From contig NZ_KB907075.1 in the NCBI RefSeq assembly GCF_000381765.1, positions 1 through 64,000 of the forward strand: DNA of 64,000 bases. The letters run 5' to 3'. A program made the position numbers and the translations under genes. The notes under the pieces were generated by a model. That model saw only the letters and a list, made by a program, of their open reading frames with translations, did no database searches and was not told the origin of the DNA. The DNA is from [Zimmermannella] faecalis ATCC 13722 (GTDB lineage Bacteria > Actinomycetota > Actinomycetes > Actinomycetales > Microbacteriaceae). Of the stretch, positions 8,145 through 16,456 are shown piece by piece (within the stretch, counting starts at the first letter, position 1; each line of letters opens with the position of its first letter).

Positions 8145-10664
8145 CTAGCGCCCGGCCGCGATCCGCTGCGGGAACGCATCCGCGACGCCGCCACCGGCGA
8201 CCTGGAACTGCGCCACCTCGGGCGCCGGCGCCTGCAGCAGCCCGTGCGCCCGCGCCTCGGCCAGCGCACCGTTGCGGTCGCTCACGCCGAGCTTGCGGTA
8301 GATGCTCTTCAGCTGCGTTCGGATCGTGCCGAACGTGACGTGCCGCGCATCCGCGATCTCCTGGTTCTTCAGCCCACGCATAAGCAGCTGCACCACCTCG
8401 ACCTCGCTGCGGGTGAGGCGCAGCGGCGTCGTCCAGCTGATGTTGCGCACATCGTGGGCCGAGTCACGCAGCACCTCGGCGAGGCCGACCGGCAGCTGCC
8501 GCATCGCGAGGAAGCCCTGGAACACCGTCTCGGGCACGAACCGCAGCGCGAAGCGCATGAGGTCGGGCGCCTCGAAGTCGCGCCACGCCTCAGCGAGCAC
8601 GTCGGCCGCGAGCTCCTCCTTCTCGAGCCGCAGCTGCGACGCGGCGGTGAGCACGCGAGCGATCACGGCGAAGCGCGGCAGGTCGTCGAGCTCGTAATAG
8701 TCGCACTCGTCGAGCGCGCGCTGGAACTCCCCGTTCCACTGCGCCCACAGCATGCGGGTGAGGCGGGCGAACACGTTCGGCTGCCCCTCGACGAGCGCGA
8801 CGATGCGCGAGGCCTCGTCACGGTTGTCGAGGTTCGCGCACGCGGCCACCGCGGCGAGCGCCACGAGCGAGCTCGGCACGCCGTCGCGCCAGTACCCCGC
8901 ACTGCGGAGCACCACCTGGGTCACGTCGCGCGACGAGAGCCGCTCGTGGTCGACGAACCCGCGAATGAGCACCCGCACCGCGTCGTCGTACGTGTTCGAC
9001 GGCACGACGAGGGGCCCGTTGCCCATCGACCGCGCAACCTCGAGCGCGGCGCGATCGTTGCCGTCGTCGAGGTAGCGCAGCGCCGGGCAGCCCGCCGCCG
9101 GCATGCCGACCAGCGCCTGCGCGCACTCGAGCGACGTCTGCCGCCACACCTGCATCGCCTGGCTCTCACTGCCGTACCGCACGGCCTCGCTCACGAACCG
9201 AAGCGAGAGCAGGGGCGCGTCGACCTGGCCGGCCGTCCACGAGAGCAGCGTGTAGTAGCCCGCCGCGCGCGCCCGCGACGAGGGCGAACGATCCTGCGCC
9301 GCGACCTCGAGCATCCCCTCGGAAAGCTCCGCCGCGTACTCGAGGTACCGCGCGGTGCGCGACCGCTCGCCGACGACGCTCGACGCGTAGGCGAGCAGCG
9401 CCGCCCGCCGAAACTCGTCCTCGACGTTCGACGCAGTCTGCCCGCGCAGCGTCGACAGCGACTGCTCGAGCTGGTCGCGCAGCTCGCGCCGCGTGCTGCC
9501 GAGCCCGAGCCGCACCTCTGACTGCAGGAGCCCGAGCGCGGGGTACCGCGGCGTATCCACCCGCACCTCGGCAAGGTAGCGCGCCATCGTGCCGTCGAGC
9601 GCAATGAGCAGGCTGTGGTACCGGTCGCCCACGAGCCGCTCGGCGTCGTCGGCACGACCGAGCCGCAGCAGGTAGTGGAGCTGCTGCAGGTTGCCGCCGT
9701 GCGCGCGCACGGTTGCAAGCGCCCGCGCGTCGCCCTCGCGCCGCTGCTCAGGGCTCATCTCGGCGTGCAGCTCGGCCCACACCGACGGCTGCCACTCGAG
9801 CTGCGCCTCGCCGGTCTCGGCGTTCGTCGTGTGCTCGAACACGGGCAGCATCGCGAGCCGCTCGTACACGGCATCGAGGTCGAGCCCGACATCACCCTCA
9901 GCGACGTGCAACCGCAGCTGCCGCGCCGAGAACGCGTAGAGGTCGCGCATCCGCTCGAGCACACGCCAGAGCAGGCTCGGCTCGGCGGTCGCGGTGCGGC
10001 GAAACTCGTCGTACGAAACCGGGTCGCTCGCGTGCAGGCTCGACTTCCAGGCCGCGGGAGTGACGTTCGCGGCAAACGCGGTGAGTCGATTCACGACGAG
10101 CTCGGCCTGCCCGCGCAGCCCCTCGCCGACGATCGCGTCGACGGCGACCTCGTCGCGCCCCGTCAGGAGCGTCGCGAGACGCTCGACCTCGCCCCTGTCA
10201 AACGCGAGCTCGCGCTCGGTGAGCGTCAGCGTTTCGACCTCGCGGGTCACGTCGGCCGACGGGGTATCGACCGTCGAAAGCACGAGCCGCAGCGACTGGT
10301 CGGCGACGAGCGCATCGCGAATCTCGGCCCAGAGTTCGTCGTTCGCCGCCGACACGAGCGAGTCGGCGAACACGACGCGGATGCCCTCGGCCGGCGGCTC
10401 CTGCGCGAGCAGCGTCGCGAGCTGCCGGCGGGTCACCGCCCGGTGACGTTCGACCTCGGGAAGGTGCTCGGCAAGGTAGTCGTCGCACTGGTGCAGCCAC
10501 GTCGTGCGGCCCCAGCCTGGAAGGGCGGCGAGCACGGTGAGCTGGGGAAGGTCCTGCCAGATGGCGACGTACCGGTCACGGATGAGGAGGGAGGAGTGGC
10601 GCTGCTGCAGCGACTGGTCGCGCGGGGCAACCAACGTGTCATTCCAGCTCTTGGTGTTCAGCAT
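8145..10664 (-). CDS. Large LuxR-type transcriptional regulator, paralogue 1
   Basis: The product has 839 residues. The N-terminus holds an ATPase-like segment, LTVLAALPGWGRTTWLHQC (residues about 40-58), at the place where MalT/LAL regulators have a Walker A loop, but the invariant Lys is Arg. A later VVFADSLVSA stretch corresponds to Walker B. The long middle is helical, probably TPR-like. The C-terminus (about 745-810) is a LuxR helix-turn-helix (LTRSEVEVVQLLMRGLKNQEIAD, then TIRTQLKSIYRKLGVSDR). It is a STAND-like DNA-binding regulator. It aligns over its length with the genes at 10963-13431 and 19443-22052. Neighbouring pilus genes suggest a local target, which is inference. Confidence 0.82.
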   Translation of the reverse strand: MLNTKSWNDTLVAPRDQSLQQRHSSLLIRDRYVAIWQDLPQLTVLAALPGWGRTTWLHQCDDYLAEHLPEVERHRAVTRRQLATLLAQEPPAEGIRVVFADSLVSAANDELWAEIRDALVADQSLRLVLSTVDTPSADVTREVETLTLTERELAFDRGEVERLATLLTGRDEVAVDAIVGEGLRGQAELVVNRLTAFAANVTPAAWKSSLHASDPVSYDEFRRTATAEPSLLWRVLERMRDLYAFSARQLRLHVAEGDVGLDLDAVYERLAMLPVFEHTTNAETGEAQLEWQPSVWAELHAEMSPEQRREGDARALATVRAHGGNLQQLHYLLRLGRADDAERLVGDRYHSLLIALDGTMARYLAEVRVDTPRYPALGLLQSEVRLGLGSTRRELRDQLEQSLSTLRGQTASNVEDEFRRAALLAYASSVVGERSRTARYLEYAAELSEGMLEVAAQDRSPSSRARAAGYYTLLSWTAGQVDAPLLSLRFVSEAVRYGSESQAMQVWRQTSLECAQALVGMPAAGCPALRYLDDGNDRAALEVARSMGNGPLVVPSNTYDDAVRVLIRGFVDHERLSSRDVTQVVLRSAGYWRDGVPSSLVALAAVAACANLDNRDEASRIVALVEGQPNVFARLTRMLWAQWNGEFQRALDECDYYELDDLPRFAVIARVLTAASQLRLEKEELAADVLAEAWRDFEAPDLMRFALRFVPETVFQGFLAMRQLPVGLAEVLRDSAHDVRNISWTTPLRLTRSEVEVVQLLMRGLKNQEIADARHVTFGTIRTQLKSIYRKLGVSDRNGALAEARAHGLLQAPAPEVAQFQVAGGGVADAFPQRIAAGR

Positions 10665-10962
10665 TCAGTTCACATCCTCTTGGTTGCAGCACTGCGGGTT
10701 TCGTCAGATGAGCGCGGGCAGGAGGGGAACTGCCACGGGACAACCGGGGATCCGGCGGGAGGTAACAACGCTGAAGGGGATGTCGTTGTACCGGTTCGAC
10801 GCGTGTGCGTCGGTTGAAGTTGTGACCGCGTCGCTCGCCGAATGGCGTGGCGCGCTCGGTCACCAACTATTGCCGACGGGACGTGGTGAAACGACTCAGG
10901 GGCGAAGAATCCCCCCTCGCGCCTCCCCCATCCATCCCCCGCGGTACCCCCACCGGGTGGAA
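10665..10962 (-). promoter_or_regulatory. Upstream region of LuxR paralogue 1, with ATCCCCC motifs
   Basis: This 298-bp gap lies between the end of paralogue 2 and the start of paralogue 1 and has no coding frame of note. It contains GAATCCCCC at 10907 and CCATCCCCC at 10932, similar to motifs upstream of the pilus operon and of paralogue 2. A weak purine-rich site (GAGGATG) precedes the ATG at 10664. The operator role is inference. Confidence 0.35.
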
Positions 10963-13431
10963 CTATGACGCGGAGAGTTCGCCGCTCGGCTCGATGAGCC
11001 CACGGCCGCGGGCCTCGGCAAGCGCGCCAGCCCGGTCGTTGACGCCGAGCTTGCGGTAGATGCTCTTCAACTGCGTGCGCACGGTGCCCAGGGTGACGTG
11101 GCGGACATCGGCGATCTCTTGGTTCTTCAGCCCGCGGCCGAGCAGGGCGACCACCTCGGCCTCGCTCGGCGAGAGCGCGAGCGTCGATTTCCAGGCGATG
11201 TGGCGGCTATCGCCACGCGCGTCGTGGATCGCGGCCGCGAGGCCCGGCGGCAGCTCGTCGGCGAGCGCCGCGATCTCGGCGTACACCTCGGGCGGCACGA
11301 AGCGCAGCGAAAACCGGAACAGTCGCGGCGCATCGACCGCCCGCCACGTCTCGAGTAACTGCTCAACGGCAAAGTGCGGCTGCTCGAGCTTCAGCTGCGA
11401 GGCCGCGTGCAGCACGTGCGCGAGCACGAAATAGCGGGGCATGCGGTCGAACTCCGGCGGGGCCGGCTCCTGCAACGAGCCGACAAAGTCGCCGTTCCAC
11501 TGCGCCCAGATGAACCGCGTAAGCCACGCGTATCCGTCTCGCTCCTCGGCCACGAGGGGAATCAGCGCCTCGGCCTCACTCGTGCGCCCCCGGCTCGCGC
11601 TCGCGACCATCGCCGCGAACACGACGTTCGTGCTCGGCACCCCATCGTTCCAGAGGTTCACGCTCGCCTCGATCGGATGCGTCACGTCGCGCCCCGAAAG
11701 CTCGTGCGGCGCCGCGAGCGCACGCACGAGCAGAATGTGCGCGTCGGCAAGCGAGTGCGACCCGAGCGGGAGCTGGATGTTCCGCACCGGTGAGAGGAAG
11801 TCGAGCGCCGAGTGGTCGTCACCCTCTTCGAGAAAGCGGAACGACACGGCGAGGTCAAACACCCCGTCGAGGTTCGGGCTCACGCTGCCCGCGAGCGAGC
11901 GCATTCCGAGCAGGTCTTCGAGGCCCTCGATGTAGCGCAGGCGACTCACGTGCCCGCTGTCGGCGGGGTGGCTGAACCGCACGCCGCGTCGAATCGTGCG
12001 CAGCCCGCGCGGCACGTCGTCGAGCTGTAGCGAGGCGCGCATGAGCATGCGGTGGTGTTCGGCCGCGCGGGAGCGCTGCATGCGCGGCAGCACGTCGGGG
12101 CGGGAGCGCGGCATCGCGTTCGCGAGCTCGTCGGCGTAGTCGAGGTATCGGCGAACGCGGCTGCGGTCGCCGATAATCGACGATGCGAACGCGAGCATCG
12201 CGGCGCGCGCGAGCCCCTCTTCGGGCGTCGTAGTGGTGCGGGCGCGCAGTGCGGTGAACGCGACCTCGAGCGCGTCGCGCAGCGTCGACTCCCGCAGCCC
12301 CGAGCGCAGGCGCACCTCGGCCTGCAGCACCGCGAGGGCGGGATACGCGGCCGGGTCGACGTCGGCCTCGCCGATCGTCTCAACCGTCACCGGGTCGAGC
12401 GACGTCATGAGGTACTGCAGGTTGCTCGAGATCATCTCGTCGGCCTCTTCGAGCCGGCCGAGCAGCAGGAGGTAGTAGAGCTGGGCGACGAGCCCGCCCG
12501 AGACCTGCATTGTCGCGAGCGCCCGCTCGAGGTGCTCGTGGCGTTCTTCGGGCGAGGCGTCCCACGCGATCTGCTGCCACGCGGTGTGGTGCCAGAGCAG
12601 CACTTCGTCGCCCGACTCGGCGTCGACCGCGAGGCTGAAGAATGGGAAGTTGCGGAATCGCTCGAACACCTCGTGCAGGTTGAGCCCCTCGAGCACTTCG
12701 GGGTCGTCGACGTGCGTGCGCAGCTGCCCGACCGAGAACGAGCGCAGCTCCTTCGCCTTCTGCAGCACGAGCCACACCTTGCTCAGCCGCGGCAGCGACA
12801 CCGAGGGCTGGCGGCGGATGAGGTTGAGCGCGTGTACCTCGGGCGAGCTGTCGGCGTTCGACCAGCCACGCTGCCCGCCCCGCTGCAGGTGCGTGCGCAA
12901 CCGGCGCGCGATGAGCTCGATCTGGCCGCGCAGGCCGTCGGCGAGCATGACCGCGAGGGCCTCCTGCTCGATGCCCGTCGCGAGCGTCACGAGCTCGCTC
13001 ACCTCGGCGGGGGTGAAGGCGAGGTCGCGCTCGGTGAACACGCGATAGTCGAGGTCGCCGAGCACACTGTGTAGCGGCACGTCGACGCTCGAGAGCACGA
13101 GGCGAATGTTCGGCCGCTCTTCGAGCGCGTCGACGATGTCGCGCCAGAGCACGTCGTCGGCGGCGCTGAGCAGCGCGTCGCCGAACACGACGCGGGGCGT
13201 CGTGCTGTCACGGGTGAGCAGCGCCTTCAGCTGCGCGCGCGTGTACGCCCACTCGAGTTCGAGCGAGGGGTCGTGCGCGCGCAGGTATGTGTCGCACTGC
13301 TCGATCCAGGTGCTGCGGCCCCAGCCGAGCAGCGTCGAGAGCACCGTGAGCTGTGGCAGTGACCGCCACGTCGAGTCGAACCGGTGCCGCACGAGCTTCG
13401 GCACCTCGAAGCGACAATCGGGTTCCCACAT
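10963..13431 (-). CDS. Large LuxR-type transcriptional regulator, paralogue 2
   Basis: The product has 822 residues with the same architecture as its two neighbours. A degenerate P-loop (LTVLSTLLGWGRSTWIEQC) lies near residues 28-46, followed by VVFGDALLSAADDVLW in the Walker B position, a long helical middle, and a C-terminal LuxR HTH (LSPSEAEVVALLGRGLKNQEIAD; TVRTQLKSIYRKLGVNDR). The Lys of the P-loop is again Arg, so ATP hydrolysis of the MalT kind is doubtful. The start at 13431 places the conserved LTVL segment at the same distance from the N-terminus as in the paralogues. It lies directly downstream of the pilus operon, on the same strand. Confidence 0.82.
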   Translation of the reverse strand: MWEPDCRFEVPKLVRHRFDSTWRSLPQLTVLSTLLGWGRSTWIEQCDTYLRAHDPSLELEWAYTRAQLKALLTRDSTTPRVVFGDALLSAADDVLWRDIVDALEERPNIRLVLSSVDVPLHSVLGDLDYRVFTERDLAFTPAEVSELVTLATGIEQEALAVMLADGLRGQIELIARRLRTHLQRGGQRGWSNADSSPEVHALNLIRRQPSVSLPRLSKVWLVLQKAKELRSFSVGQLRTHVDDPEVLEGLNLHEVFERFRNFPFFSLAVDAESGDEVLLWHHTAWQQIAWDASPEERHEHLERALATMQVSGGLVAQLYYLLLLGRLEEADEMISSNLQYLMTSLDPVTVETIGEADVDPAAYPALAVLQAEVRLRSGLRESTLRDALEVAFTALRARTTTTPEEGLARAAMLAFASSIIGDRSRVRRYLDYADELANAMPRSRPDVLPRMQRSRAAEHHRMLMRASLQLDDVPRGLRTIRRGVRFSHPADSGHVSRLRYIEGLEDLLGMRSLAGSVSPNLDGVFDLAVSFRFLEEGDDHSALDFLSPVRNIQLPLGSHSLADAHILLVRALAAPHELSGRDVTHPIEASVNLWNDGVPSTNVVFAAMVASASRGRTSEAEALIPLVAEERDGYAWLTRFIWAQWNGDFVGSLQEPAPPEFDRMPRYFVLAHVLHAASQLKLEQPHFAVEQLLETWRAVDAPRLFRFSLRFVPPEVYAEIAALADELPPGLAAAIHDARGDSRHIAWKSTLALSPSEAEVVALLGRGLKNQEIADVRHVTLGTVRTQLKSIYRKLGVNDRAGALAEARGRGLIEPSGELSAS

Positions 13432-13757
13432 TCGTCGACCACGTCCTACAACCGAGCGATCGCCATTACGTCGCCCTTTCGATTGGTTGCGCGTGATTCC
13501 GCCCCGCGCACGAGCGGCGAGCCCCTACACTCGCTCCGGCAGGTCCCCACCTGCCGTGGCACTGCCACTATCCCCCACCCCGGGCGGCAAGTCCATGCAA
13601 TCCGATAATTGTGCCCCCCGGCCGTCACCCCCATCGACTAGCGAACCGGGGCGGTCGAGTCAACATTTGCCGCAAAATCCCAGGTGAGCGTGACTTCTTT
13701 GTCAGCTTGGGACTTAATCGGTTGAGTTTATGGATCCCGTGCGCGCCGGGCAAACTC
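13432..13757. other. Gap between sortase gene and LuxR paralogue 2, 326 bp
   Basis: Both flanking genes are on the minus strand, so this region holds the sortase terminator side and the promoter of paralogue 2. It contains CTATCCCCC at 13568 and imperfect short palindromes (CACCTGCCGTGGCACTGCC). No coding frame is convincing and no RNA gene was recognised. Confidence 0.45.
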
Positions 13758-14672
13758 TCATTCTTGCTTCGCGCGCTTCGCGGCCGCCCGCGCATCCGCA
13801 AGGCCCATGCGCCACAGTGCGATGCCCGCGACCGCGAGCCCGCCCGCGTAGAGCACCGCCCACCAGGGGAAACCGGGAATGTCGGGGTTCGCGCCCGCCG
13901 CCTCGAGGTCGGCGATTGGGGTTGGCGTTACCCGCTCGCCCGTGACGAGGATTCGGTGCGTGTTGATGCCGAGCGGGGTGCAGGTCACCAGGGTGACCAG
14001 GTCGTTGTCTGCGACCGCGCGCAGCGAGTCGGTGTCTTCGGGCTCGACGACCTTCGTTTCGATGACCCGGTACGTGAGCACCTCGCCGAACACCTCAATT
14101 GTGAAGGTGTCGCCGACGCCGACCTGGTCGAGGTTCGAGAACATCGTCGCGTTCGCGAGCCCGCGGTGCGCCGTGATCACCGAGTGCGTGCCGGTGCCGC
14201 CGACCGGCAGGCTCGACCCCTCGAGGTGGCCGGCGCCCTCCATGAGGGTGTCGTCGCTCGTGCCGTGATAGATCGGCATGTCGACGTCAATCTTGTCGAT
14301 CTTGATGCGCGCCATGAGGCCCGAGTCGTCGGCCCGGAGTATCTGGTCGTACTCGAGCGTGCCGTCGGCGAGCGAGCCGCTGCCCGTCGGCACGTTCGCG
14401 TTCGCCTCGAGCTCGACCCCCGAGGTGAGCGCCGCGTTGTACTCGTGCGCCAGCTGCAGCTGCTCGGCGGCGCCCGGCTCGGCGTTGTCGACGATCGCCT
14501 CGTAGTCGCGCAGAATGCCCGACTGGTTGTACGACGAAAGCCACTGTGCGGCGGCGGGGTACGTGAGTACCGTGAGGCCGGTGACGGCAATCAGGATGAT
14601 CGCGACCGTGAGCCAAGTCGGCCGCCAGCGTCGCGTCGCGACCGGCGTATCCGCCAAGTGCCTACCGGCCAC
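13758..14672 (-). CDS. Class C (pilus-assembly) sortase
   Basis: The product has 304 residues. It has an N-terminal membrane anchor (about 19-40), the class C sortase core with catalytic His169 (VITAHRGL), Cys231 and Arg240 (LVTCTPLGINTHRILVTGER), and a C-terminal membrane segment (WWAVLYAGGLAVAGIALW) followed by basic residues. Class C sortases cut LPxTG-type signals and join pilin subunits through the pilin-motif lysine. The two substrates, a pilin and a tip protein, lie immediately upstream on the same strand. A 130-bp gap with a strong hairpin separates it from the pilin gene. The region of a possible lid (DDSGLMARIKIDKI) precedes the core. Confidence 0.93.
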   Translation of the reverse strand: MAGRHLADTPVATRRWRPTWLTVAIILIAVTGLTVLTYPAAAQWLSSYNQSGILRDYEAIVDNAEPGAAEQLQLAHEYNAALTSGVELEANANVPTGSGSLADGTLEYDQILRADDSGLMARIKIDKIDVDMPIYHGTSDDTLMEGAGHLEGSSLPVGGTGTHSVITAHRGLANATMFSNLDQVGVGDTFTIEVFGEVLTYRVIETKVVEPEDTDSLRAVADNDLVTLVTCTPLGINTHRILVTGERVTPTPIADLEAAGANPDIPGFPWWAVLYAGGLAVAGIALWRMGLADARAAAKRAKQE

Positions 14673-14759
14673 GCGATCTCCTGAGTCTCGAGAGGGGTTT
14701 GGGTTAAAGGGACATGGGGGTGAAGGGACCTGGGGGAAGGACCTGGGTTGAGGATACGC

Positions 14760-14793
14760 AGCACGGGCCGGCGAGTGAACACCGGCCCGTGCT
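14760..14793 (-). terminator. Hairpin between pilin and sortase genes (partial terminator)
   Basis: A perfect 12-bp stem, AGCACGGGCCGG (14760-14771) with CCGGCCCGTGCT (14782-14793), and a 10-nt loop lie just 3' of the pilin stop codon. No long T-run follows, so read-through into the sortase gene is possible. The arrangement would give more pilin than sortase transcript. Confidence 0.7.
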
Positions 14794-14801
14794 GGGGGGT
14801 A

Positions 14802-16316
14802 CTACTCGGCCGAGGTCGCCTGGCGACGGCGGGCGAGCACGAGGCCGACCGCGAGCGCGAGGAGCGCGCCGCCGGTCACGGCCATGATGATCTGGCCCTG
14901 CGCACCGGTCATCGGCAGTTCAGGAACGCCAGCCTGGCTGTTCTTCACCTTGACGTCCCAGTCGGCGACGTTCGTGGTGCCGGCCTTGACGGTGACCGCG
15001 GTGAACGCCGCGTCGCCCTCGGGGAGCACGTACCCAGCGGGGGCCGCGGTCTCCTTGATGACGTAGCAGCGCTGCGCCTGCTCGCCGGTCTCCGTGTCGC
15101 TCACGAAGAGGCCGTCGATGCCGGCGACATGGCCGGTCGCGTCAGAGGTGAAGGTCGTCGCGCCCTTGATCGAGATCGCGTTGCCGGTCGGGGTCGCGGC
15201 CGAGCAGTCGTCGGCGTAGGGGGTGACAGCGGCGTAGACCTCGAAGGTTGCGCCCTCAAGCGCGGTGGCGGGGTTCTGGTCGTTGATCTTCTGCACGCGC
15301 AGGTCGCCCCACTTGGTGACAACCTCGTTCGAGGGGATGCCGTTCGTGCCGTTCTCGTCGAACGGGTCGTTGACGAAGACGGTCGCCGAGTTCGTAATGG
15401 TGCCCTCGCCAATCGAGTTCACGGTGCCCTGGAAGGTCGTGACAACGTTCTGGTTCTCGAAGTCGGCTGCGAGCTTCTTGAGACCGTCCGTGGTGAACTC
15501 AACGCGGACGCTCTGGCCGTTCGTGATGACCTCGTAGTCGACGTCCACGACGAAGGTAGTGTCGCCGCTCGTCACCGACGCGACGGCGGGCGAGCCGAGG
15601 CGGTCATCGAGCTTGTCAGCCACGACAAAGTGCGTGAACTCGCCGTTGTCGGCGACGGTCGGGACCTTGGTGGTCACGGGGAAGTCGATGACCGTGCCGA
15701 GGCCGTAGGTCGCGGGGGTCACGACCTCCTTGGTGATGTCGGTCACACCGTTCTTCGGGTACGCGTGCACGTTGTAGATCCAGCCGCCGTTGTCGGGGCG
15801 GGGAATCGTGACGATGAACGGGGTCGCGTGGTCGATGACGTTCGACTCGGGGGTCGCGCCGGTCTCGCACACAAGGTACGCGGCGACGTCGAGTTCGCTA
15901 ATCGTCGCCTGGCCGCCGTTCGCGGTCGTGGCCTCGCCGGCCACCGCGCCCTTCGTGATGCCCGCAGCGTTCGTGCCCGAGCAGTCGGCGTTCGCCGTGA
16001 GGTCGGCAAGCTTCTCCCAGTCGGCCTGCTTCGTGAGGTCGAGGCCGTCGAGCTTGAAGGCCGTGAACGTGACGCCGTCGACGCCGGGCGAGGTGATGTT
16101 CGAGTCGCCGTTCGGGTTGCCCGCCTGCGCGTCGTCGCCGACCTGGTGCTCGTGCTTGTGGATGACGATCGAGCCAGTCGCGTCGGTGTTGATGTTGCCG
16201 TAGTCGGGGGTCTCGGTCGCGTTTGCGGCCGTGCCGCCGAGGAGCGATGCCGCGCCGACCGCAAGCGCCGCCGCAGCCGAGGCTACGAACCGCACGCGGG
16301 AGTGTTTCCTGATCAT
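14802..16316 (-). CDS. SpaA-type LPXTG major pilin (SpaH/EbpB family)
   Basis: The product has 504 residues. It has a signal peptide (about 1-33, ending AANATE), then isopeptide-type pilin domains. A pilin motif, GWIYNVHAYPKNG (Lys for polymerisation), lies near residue 190. An E-box-like YVIKETAAPAGYVLP is near 430. The C-terminal sorting signal is LPMTG, followed by a hydrophobic stretch and RRRQATSAE. These are all the hallmarks of the shaft subunit of a sortase-assembled pilus. The start at 16316 follows AAAGGA at suitable spacing. An upstream in-frame ATG at 16331 lacks one. It is flanked by the tip gene upstream and the sortase downstream. Confidence 0.93.
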   Translation of the reverse strand: MIRKHSRVRFVASAAAALAVGAASLLGGTAANATETPDYGNINTDATGSIVIHKHEHQVGDDAQAGNPNGDSNITSPGVDGVTFTAFKLDGLDLTKQADWEKLADLTANADCSGTNAAGITKGAVAGEATTANGGQATISELDVAAYLVCETGATPESNVIDHATPFIVTIPRPDNGGWIYNVHAYPKNGVTDITKEVVTPATYGLGTVIDFPVTTKVPTVADNGEFTHFVVADKLDDRLGSPAVASVTSGDTTFVVDVDYEVITNGQSVRVEFTTDGLKKLAADFENQNVVTTFQGTVNSIGEGTITNSATVFVNDPFDENGTNGIPSNEVVTKWGDLRVQKINDQNPATALEGATFEVYAAVTPYADDCSAATPTGNAISIKGATTFTSDATGHVAGIDGLFVSDTETGEQAQRCYVIKETAAPAGYVLPEGDAAFTAVTVKAGTTNVADWDVKVKNSQAGVPELPMTGAQGQIIMAVTGGALLALAVGLVLARRRQATSAE

Positions 16317-16456
16317 TTCGGTTCCTTTCATGTCTGCGAGGCATCGCAGAGGTGTGGTCGAGTCGCGTCGCGGCTCAAGTCGTGATGGAGAAGTTGTGAA
16401 GGGGATACGAGGGTGGGGTACGCGAGTGGGGTGGGGTACGCGAGTGCGGATGCCCG